Below are positions 32,722 to 37,003 of a stretch of 37,003 nucleotides of DNA, piece after piece (position 1 is the first letter of the stretch; every line of letters begins with the position of its first letter). Source of the stretch: Ruminococcaceae bacterium YRB3002 (GTDB lineage Bacteria; Bacillota; Clostridia; Saccharofermentanales; Saccharofermentanaceae); contig FMTG01000028.1 of NCBI GenBank assembly GCA_900099715.1, positions 1 through 37,003 on the forward strand, written 5' to 3'. The notes beneath the pieces are model-generated. The model was not told the DNA's origin. It worked only from the letters and a program-made list of their open reading frames with translations, and ran no database searches. Made by a program: the position numbers and the translations under genes.

Positions 32722-33359
32722 CAGCCGCCGATACGCTGTCTGTTGATCAGCGCCAGTGCTTCGTTGCGTGTTCTTGCATCGGTCCTGCATCCGCCGCGCA
32801 TAGCGGATGTTACCGTCTTGGAACCGGGCTTTCTTATTCCTCTCATCGTCATGCACAGATGTTCCGCTTCGATAACGACGCATACCGATCTGGCATCCAC
32901 AGCCTCGATTATCTGATCTGCGATCTCAGAGGTGAGGCGTTCCTGCACCTGAGGTTTTCTCGACAGTGTATCCACCATCCTTGCCACTTTGGAAAGGCCG
33001 AGGATCTTGCCGTCTCTGGGGATATACACCACATGCGCCTTGCCGTGGAACGGCAGGAGATGATGCTCACACATGGAATAGAACGGGATATCACCTATCA
33101 GGATCATCTCATCGTTGCCGGGTTCCGTAAAGGTCTTTACGTCCTGAGTGATGTCGTGATGGAGCCCGTAGAAGATCTCCGCATACATCCTGGCAACTCT
33201 CACAGGAGTATCCTGAAGTCCTTCCCTTTCCGTATCCTCACCTATAGCATCGAGGATCATCCGGACGGCCTCCTCGATCTTGGGGAGATCCATTTTCGCC
33301 CTGCTTTCCTGAGGAATCGAATTGTCGTTTGCGTAATCGTAGCTGGAATCGTACTGCAT
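32721..33359 (-). CDS. folE: GTP cyclohydrolase I
   Basis: FolE opens GTP to 7,8-dihydroneopterin triphosphate, the first step of folate synthesis. The 212-residue protein has the zinc ligands in [12 protein letters not shown] (about 100) and [11 protein letters not shown] (about 167) and the [20 protein letters not shown] block between them. It begins in a TAATG overlap with the AraC gene, which is unusual company and may mean that the regulator controls folate flux or just that genes were joined. Confidence 0.95.
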   Translation of the reverse strand: MQYDSSYDYANDNSIPQESRAKMDLPKIEEAVRMILDAIGEDTEREGLQDTPVRVARMYAEIFYGLHHDITQDVKTFTEPGNDEMILIGDIPFYSMCEHHLLPFHGKAHVVYIPRDGKILGLSKVARMVDTLSRKPQVQERLTSEIADQIIEAVDARSVCVVIEAEHLCMTMRGIRKPGSKTVTSAMRGGCRTDARTRNEALALINRQRIGG

Positions 33360-34360
33360 TATGTATTACCGCTCTCCTTCTTGTTTCTGTTGCGTCTGTA
33401 TTCCACGGGGGTAAGACCCGTGTGTTTCTTGAATGCCACATTGAACCGCTGAGCGCTTGAGAAGCCCACCGCCGTCGCTATGGCAGACACTTTTATATCA
33501 TCATTTCTGAGGAGCTCACATGCCCTGTTGATCCTGACGTTCATCAGGTAGTTCATGGGACTCATCCCTATCTCTTCCTTGAATGCCCTGGTGAAATAAC
33601 CCTGGCTCAGGAACACGTACTGGGCTGCATCTGCTATCGTTATTCCCCTGTCGTAGTTGGCATCCATGTAATCCTTGGCAATGAGCACCAGTTCCTTGGC
33701 CTTGCCGTTTTTGACCCTCAGGGATTCCTCCCATTCGCCCTGCATTGTTCTTGACAGTATTATCATGAGTTCAACTGTCAGAAGCTTGAGCATGAGCTCG
33801 GCAGACTGACCCGTGCTGTCCGTCTTCTCCTCGATTATCCTCTCGGAAATGCTTGCCACGATATGCTTATACCTGCCTGATACGACGACACAGGGATCCT
33901 TGCTCTCTTCTTCACCTTCTGTGGCAAACTGCATGAAGCTCTCCAGGGACGTCTGCGCAAGCTTCGGAAGAGGCACTGTGGGGCCTGCCTGAACACCGCC
34001 CTTGTTCTTCTTACCGCCTTTATCAGTCCCCGTCTCAGCAGCTCCGTCGAAAGCCTCCGGAACGAACCCGAAGTAAAGATGAAGCGTATCGGCATGTTTT
34101 GACGTGACCTTGAGCGAATGGACCATGTTTGGTCTTATTATTATCGTATCGCCCTTGCGGAGGGTGAACTTCTTACCCTCAACCCTGATCTGAACCTCCC
34201 CCTCCCTGACATAGCAAAGCTCATGGGTGTCATGAACGCTTGCCTCGGACATGGGAGTTGTCTTCTCGAGAACATGCTCGATTCCCTCGAAAACAACCGG
34301 GATCGCTCCCGACGACTTAAGGATACCGTTCTCGATCAGCGAATTCAGGTCATTGAGCAT
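33359..34360 (-). CDS. AraC family transcriptional regulator with N-terminal cupin
   Basis: The 333-residue protein has an N-terminal cupin ([37 protein letters not shown], about 40-95), a Gly/Lys-rich linker (near 110-125), a helical middle part and a C-terminal pair of helix-turn-helices ([21 protein letters not shown], about 245; [12 protein letters not shown]-type second motif near 295) with NRNKKESG at the end. Cupin-AraC proteins normally sense sugars. It sits between the acetylesterase-like gene and folE, 4 bases from the former and overlapping the latter. The ligand and targets are not known. Confidence 0.92.
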   Translation of the reverse strand: MLNDLNSLIENGILKSSGAIPVVFEGIEHVLEKTTPMSEASVHDTHELCYVREGEVQIRVEGKKFTLRKGDTIIIRPNMVHSLKVTSKHADTLHLYFGFVPEAFDGAAETGTDKGGKKNKGGVQAGPTVPLPKLAQTSLESFMQFATEGEEESKDPCVVVSGRYKHIVASISERIIEEKTDSTGQSAELMLKLLTVELMIILSRTMQGEWEESLRVKNGKAKELVLIAKDYMDANYDRGITIADAAQYVFLSQGYFTRAFKEEIGMSPMNYLMNVRINRACELLRNDDIKVSAIATAVGFSSAQRFNVAFKKHTGLTPVEYRRNRNKKESGNT

Positions 34361-34364
34361 CCCG

Positions 34365-36611
34365 TCAACCTCCGCTGATAAACCTGATATTATCTATGTA
34401 TATCTCTCCGGACCTCTCCTGATCCTCTATCTGGAACTTCAGGCTGTCTATCGAGATATGACCTTCGCCTTTGTACTCGAAAACCATCGTCTGCCACGTG
34501 AGATCCTGCCTGATCTCACACTCGCCGAAATTCTCCACCACCATCTTCTTGCGTCTCTGCTCCGGATTGAAGACATCCACCGCCATCTTGTTCCTTCCCC
34601 TTATGTCAAGGGGTGCAAACAGCGAAGCATAGCTGAGCACAGGCTCAAATCCGTAGAGGGAATTGTCGGTCTCATATCTTATGTGAAGCGATGCGGCACC
34701 CTGTGTCTTGTTCATGGGCTCGGTAGTGATAACGCCGTTGCCCTTGAATGTCCTGAACACATCGAGAATCTCAAACTTTGAGTCTTTCTCTCTCTTGCCG
34801 ATAAATTCAAGTCTGTCACAGGAAGTAAAGGAAAGATCCGGGCAATAGAACGCGGGCCTTCTGTCGAATCTGAAGGGCAGCACCGGAAGATCACAGAGAT
34901 TGCGGAATGTCGCCTCATGGGGGATCGGGCAGAATCCGTATGTAACACTGACCGGATCCTCAACCGCATCTGACCACACCATGACCCTTACACCGTGAAG
35001 TATCCTGGCGCTTGCAGGACAGAACACCCTGTCGGGACCGCATACAGCAAATCCGAGAAGCTCGCTGTAGCCGTCGCTGAGCCTCAGTCCGTCAGCCAGG
35101 TTATCGAACCTCAGTATAAGCTTATTGCCTGCCTTCTCCACACCTGTAAGCTGAGGACAGGATGTAGGAAGCTTCGGCGTAAAATGCGTTCCGAGAGCTA
35201 TCTGCGCCATCCTCTGTCCGATCACAAAGCTTACGGTCTTGTCAGGCAGCAGCAGGTCGTGCGTACCTATCAGTCCCGACTTCATATCCAGCTTGTGCAT
35301 GAAAGCCTGGATCACCTCATTGAACTCGAGAACGCCATAAGGGTTCTCAAAATCTATATTATCAGGATGCATCGCCACAAATATGATCGACGGCATCAGT
35401 GAATCGTCATATACCTCCGACGGCTCGAATGTCATCGCCAGAGAAGTCAGGAGTCCCATCAGCAGGAGATCGTATCTCTCAAATACCAGCTCCTCCCTGT
35501 TCGGAGAGAAGCAGAAGCCCCTTACGGGAACACCTGTCAGCGGTGTCAGGAGCTGCTCATACAGAGCCGTCATCCTGAATTCCGTCTTGATGTAATCTAT
35601 CTCTTCCTTCTCCTCTTCCTTCTCAGCCTTCACCGCAGGCAGCATGCTGAAATCGAGGAGTTTGGCCGCACTCGCCTTAAGGACGTTGTCACCCTCTTCG
35701 GCAGTCTTGAGAGCGCTTCCCTCCGAAGAAGGAAAATCAAGGCTCTTTGCCTGCTCAACCTGCTCTTCGTCGCTCTCCTCGCCCTTGAGTTCTTTGAGTT
35801 CTTTGTCTTTCGCGAGGTCAAAGTCAAGAAGTTTCTTTCCCTCCTCTACTTCCTCTTCAAGCCTCTCCTTGCTGTTCCTCTTACGGTCTTCCGCAAGGAT
35901 CGCATTATACCGCTCCTCATCAAGATACAGTCCGATGCCGGCCAGATAATCCCTGACAGCAACCATATTATCCACGGCATCCCTTGACAGCCAGTTGAGA
36001 ATAGTGGAATCTGCCCTGGCCAGATCGATAACGCCCACAGGGTACGATATCTGATTCGCCAGCGAATACGCGAAAGCAAATGCCGAAGAGGACACATCAG
36101 CCATGGGCTTTGTATCTGTTACCTTATACCAGCTGCCGCCTTCTTCACCTTCCCCGGGAAGATAAAACCTCAGGTAGCTCATGACCCTTCTCTTCAGCGG
36201 CGCAGAAGGGGCATTTGCCTCCTTCATCGGAACTGACAGAAATTCGGATCCAAGGAACACCCACACGTCGCCGCATCTGATATCGGATACCGTCACCTCT
36301 TCAGACAGACACCTGAAGATAAAAGTATACGCGTCAGCGGACGCTTTATAATCAGGCACGGTGAAAGTAAACTCTCCCTTTGCTCCGGTGGTCGTCTCAC
36401 GGCTCAGGATAATACCGTAATCGGTATCCAGCTTCGATATCCGCCGTCCGTCCGTCGGAGATTTTACTATCTCAAAGGTCACCGTGGCCATTGCGGGCGC
36501 GGTCCCTGTTATCTCAAATGCAACATTCTGCTGAAAAACCGATTTGTCGGTCAGCCAGTCAGGCAATCTGATCTTGCTGCTCTTCTGCTCTCCGGACTTC
36601 ATATAGGGCAT
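34365..36611 (-). CDS. degenerate sialate O-acetylesterase-like protein with charged insert and C-terminal carbohydrate-binding-like domain
   Basis: The 748-residue protein resembles sialate O-acetylesterase (SGNH fold): VFQQNVAFEITGTA near 25 mirrors the VLQRDKPVPIWG strand, and SDIRCGDVWVFLGSEFLS near 118 aligns with the nucleophile block GDVWxxxGQSNM, but GQSNM is replaced by GSEFL, so the catalytic Ser is gone. YPVGVIDLARADST (about 188) and THFTPKLP (about 480) mark later family blocks. A Lys/Glu-rich insert (about 225-330) contains three KxLDF motifs (about 261, 289, 319). The last 170 residues (TEPMNKTQGAASLHI to EIYIDNIRF) look like a beta-sandwich carbohydrate-binding module. No signal peptide is seen. 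ATG 36611 has AGGAG upstream. It heads the operon with araC and the fol genes. Hydrolase activity is doubtful; a glycan-sensing role is a guess. Confidence 0.7.
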   Translation of the reverse strand: MPYMKSGEQKSSKIRLPDWLTDKSVFQQNVAFEITGTAPAMATVTFEIVKSPTDGRRISKLDTDYGIILSRETTTGAKGEFTFTVPDYKASADAYTFIFRCLSEEVTVSDIRCGDVWVFLGSEFLSVPMKEANAPSAPLKRRVMSYLRFYLPGEGEEGGSWYKVTDTKPMADVSSSAFAFAYSLANQISYPVGVIDLARADSTILNWLSRDAVDNMVAVRDYLAGIGLYLDEERYNAILAEDRKRNSKERLEEEVEEGKKLLDFDLAKDKELKELKGEESDEEQVEQAKSLDFPSSEGSALKTAEEGDNVLKASAAKLLDFSMLPAVKAEKEEEKEEIDYIKTEFRMTALYEQLLTPLTGVPVRGFCFSPNREELVFERYDLLLMGLLTSLAMTFEPSEVYDDSLMPSIIFVAMHPDNIDFENPYGVLEFNEVIQAFMHKLDMKSGLIGTHDLLLPDKTVSFVIGQRMAQIALGTHFTPKLPTSCPQLTGVEKAGNKLILRFDNLADGLRLSDGYSELLGFAVCGPDRVFCPASARILHGVRVMVWSDAVEDPVSVTYGFCPIPHEATFRNLCDLPVLPFRFDRRPAFYCPDLSFTSCDRLEFIGKREKDSKFEILDVFRTFKGNGVITTEPMNKTQGAASLHIRYETDNSLYGFEPVLSYASLFAPLDIRGRNKMAVDVFNPEQRRKKMVVENFGECEIRQDLTWQTMVFEYKGEGHISIDSLKFQIEDQERSGEIYIDNIRFISGG

Positions 36612-36640
36612 ACTTCTCCTATTATCATTACTATAAGTCC

Positions 36641-36646
36641 ATTATA
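36641..36646 (-). promoter_or_regulatory. candidate -10 box of the acetylesterase-like/araC/fol operon
   Basis: TATAAT on the minus strand lies about 30 bases upstream of the ATG at 36611. No good -35 is present at 17 bases; GTCGC (36654-36658) and GCGAC (36665-36669) form a short palindrome just upstream that could be a regulator site. Confidence 0.4.
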
Positions 36647-36669
36647 CAACAACGTCGCGAAAAGGCGAC

Positions 36670-36812
36670 AGTCACGATACCATTGCCGGGACATCTGTTG
36701 TGTGCAATGACGAAATCCCCGAACCTATTCTACATTTATTTGAATTTGGATCCATGCTGATCGACCGGAATTGTCCTTCTTCGCTTCGCATTTCCCTGCC
36801 GAATCTGCTGTT
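36670..36812. other. intergenic stretch, nothing recognisable
   Basis: About 140 bases between the operon promoter region and the repeat array show no credible open frame, RNA or terminator that I can recognise. Confidence 0.3.
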
Positions 36813-37003
36813 GTATGTCAAAGTTCTAAAAATCGATATTTGACATACAAAAATGAGATACTTTGTATGTCAAAACCTTAAAAAATGAAATTTGACATAC
36901 AGATATTGAGATTTTGTATGTCAAACTCTCGAAAATGCAACTTTGACATACATTTTCATGTGATTTTGTATGTCAAACTTCTAAAAATCGACTTTTGACA
37001 TAC
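36813..37003. repeat. array of eight alternating inverted 10-bp repeats, period 26 bp
   Basis: The decamer GTATGTCAAA and its reverse complement TTTGACATAC alternate at 36813, 36839, 36865, 36891, 36916, 36942, 36968 and 36994, that is every 26 bases (once 25). Every copy is exact. They make four 36-bp hairpins (10-bp stems, 16-base loops) with 15-16-base linkers, i.e. a 51-52-bp larger unit. The hairpin loops share a TAAAAATCG-like core, and the linkers share GAGAT/GATTTT. The last copy ends on the final base of the window, so the array probably continues. No gene is inside. Each arm contains a TTGACA hexamer but no good -10 follows. Confidence 0.9.

Noticed and set aside
36813-37003. CRISPR array
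   Set aside because: Repeats are only 10 bp, alternate in orientation, spacers of 15-16 bases resemble each other, and no cas gene is present.

Overview
The window looks like a chromosomal segment of a low-to-mid GC, anaerobic-type Firmicute of class Clostridia (Lachnospiraceae/Oscillospiraceae-like; family not certain). The reasons are Shine-Dalgarno sequences of the GGAGG type, a pyruvate phosphate dikinase next to a eukaryal/archaeal-type (alpha2) glycyl-tRNA synthetase, and the gene orders yicC-remA-gmk-rpoZ and tmk-holB-ricT-trmN6-rsmI. Most genes run on the minus strand in tightly overlapped operons (ATGA, TAATG and TGATG junctions).

Layout. 1-490: repeat-rich DNA ending in a REP-like inverted repeat and an extended -10 promoter. 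491-2556 (+): DUF3737 beta-helix protein and a PatB/MalY C-S lyase. 2557-3120: convergent intergenic region filled with a 51-bp tandem repeat and a second repeat cluster. 3121-4143 (-): secreted DHHW-family protein. 4239-6401 (+): membrane HD-GYP protein. 6395-7453 (-): RelA/SpoT-type alarmone synthetase. 7618-9822 (-): a small peptide with a double-glycine leader, then a TetR regulator and an alpha/beta hydrolase behind a near-perfect promoter. 9912-12303 (-): methyltransferase, two membrane proteins and a lipoprotein. 12425-18761 (-): ppdK (with a one-base frameshift), glyS, rpoZ, gmk, remA and yicC. 18890-21740 (-): metallophosphoesterase, uvrC and a His-less HPr paralogue. 21741-22244: promoter plus two repeat families. 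22245-26396 (-): GGDEF/EAL protein, tsaE, tsaB and rimI. 26466-31016 (-): disordered RNA-binding-like protein, tmk, holB, ricT, a TrmN6-like methyltransferase and rsmI. 31067-36611 (-): a degenerate sialate O-acetylesterase-like protein, an AraC regulator, then folE, folP, folB and folK. 36813-37003: an array of eight alternating inverted 10-bp repeats that runs off the window.

How the genes work together. Core modules are tetrahydrofolate synthesis (folE-folP-folB-folK), the t6A tRNA modification partners TsaB/TsaE with RimI, DNA replication and repair (holB, tmk, uvrC), ribosome and tRNA methylation, and second-messenger signalling: (p)ppGpp synthesis from one gene, c-di-GMP degradation from an HD-GYP and an EAL protein. 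The less ordinary material is the repeat array at the right edge, the double-glycine/proline-rich peptide gene, the HPr with Ala at position 15, the acetylesterase-like protein lacking its catalytic motif at the head of the folate operon, and several distinct intergenic repeat families.
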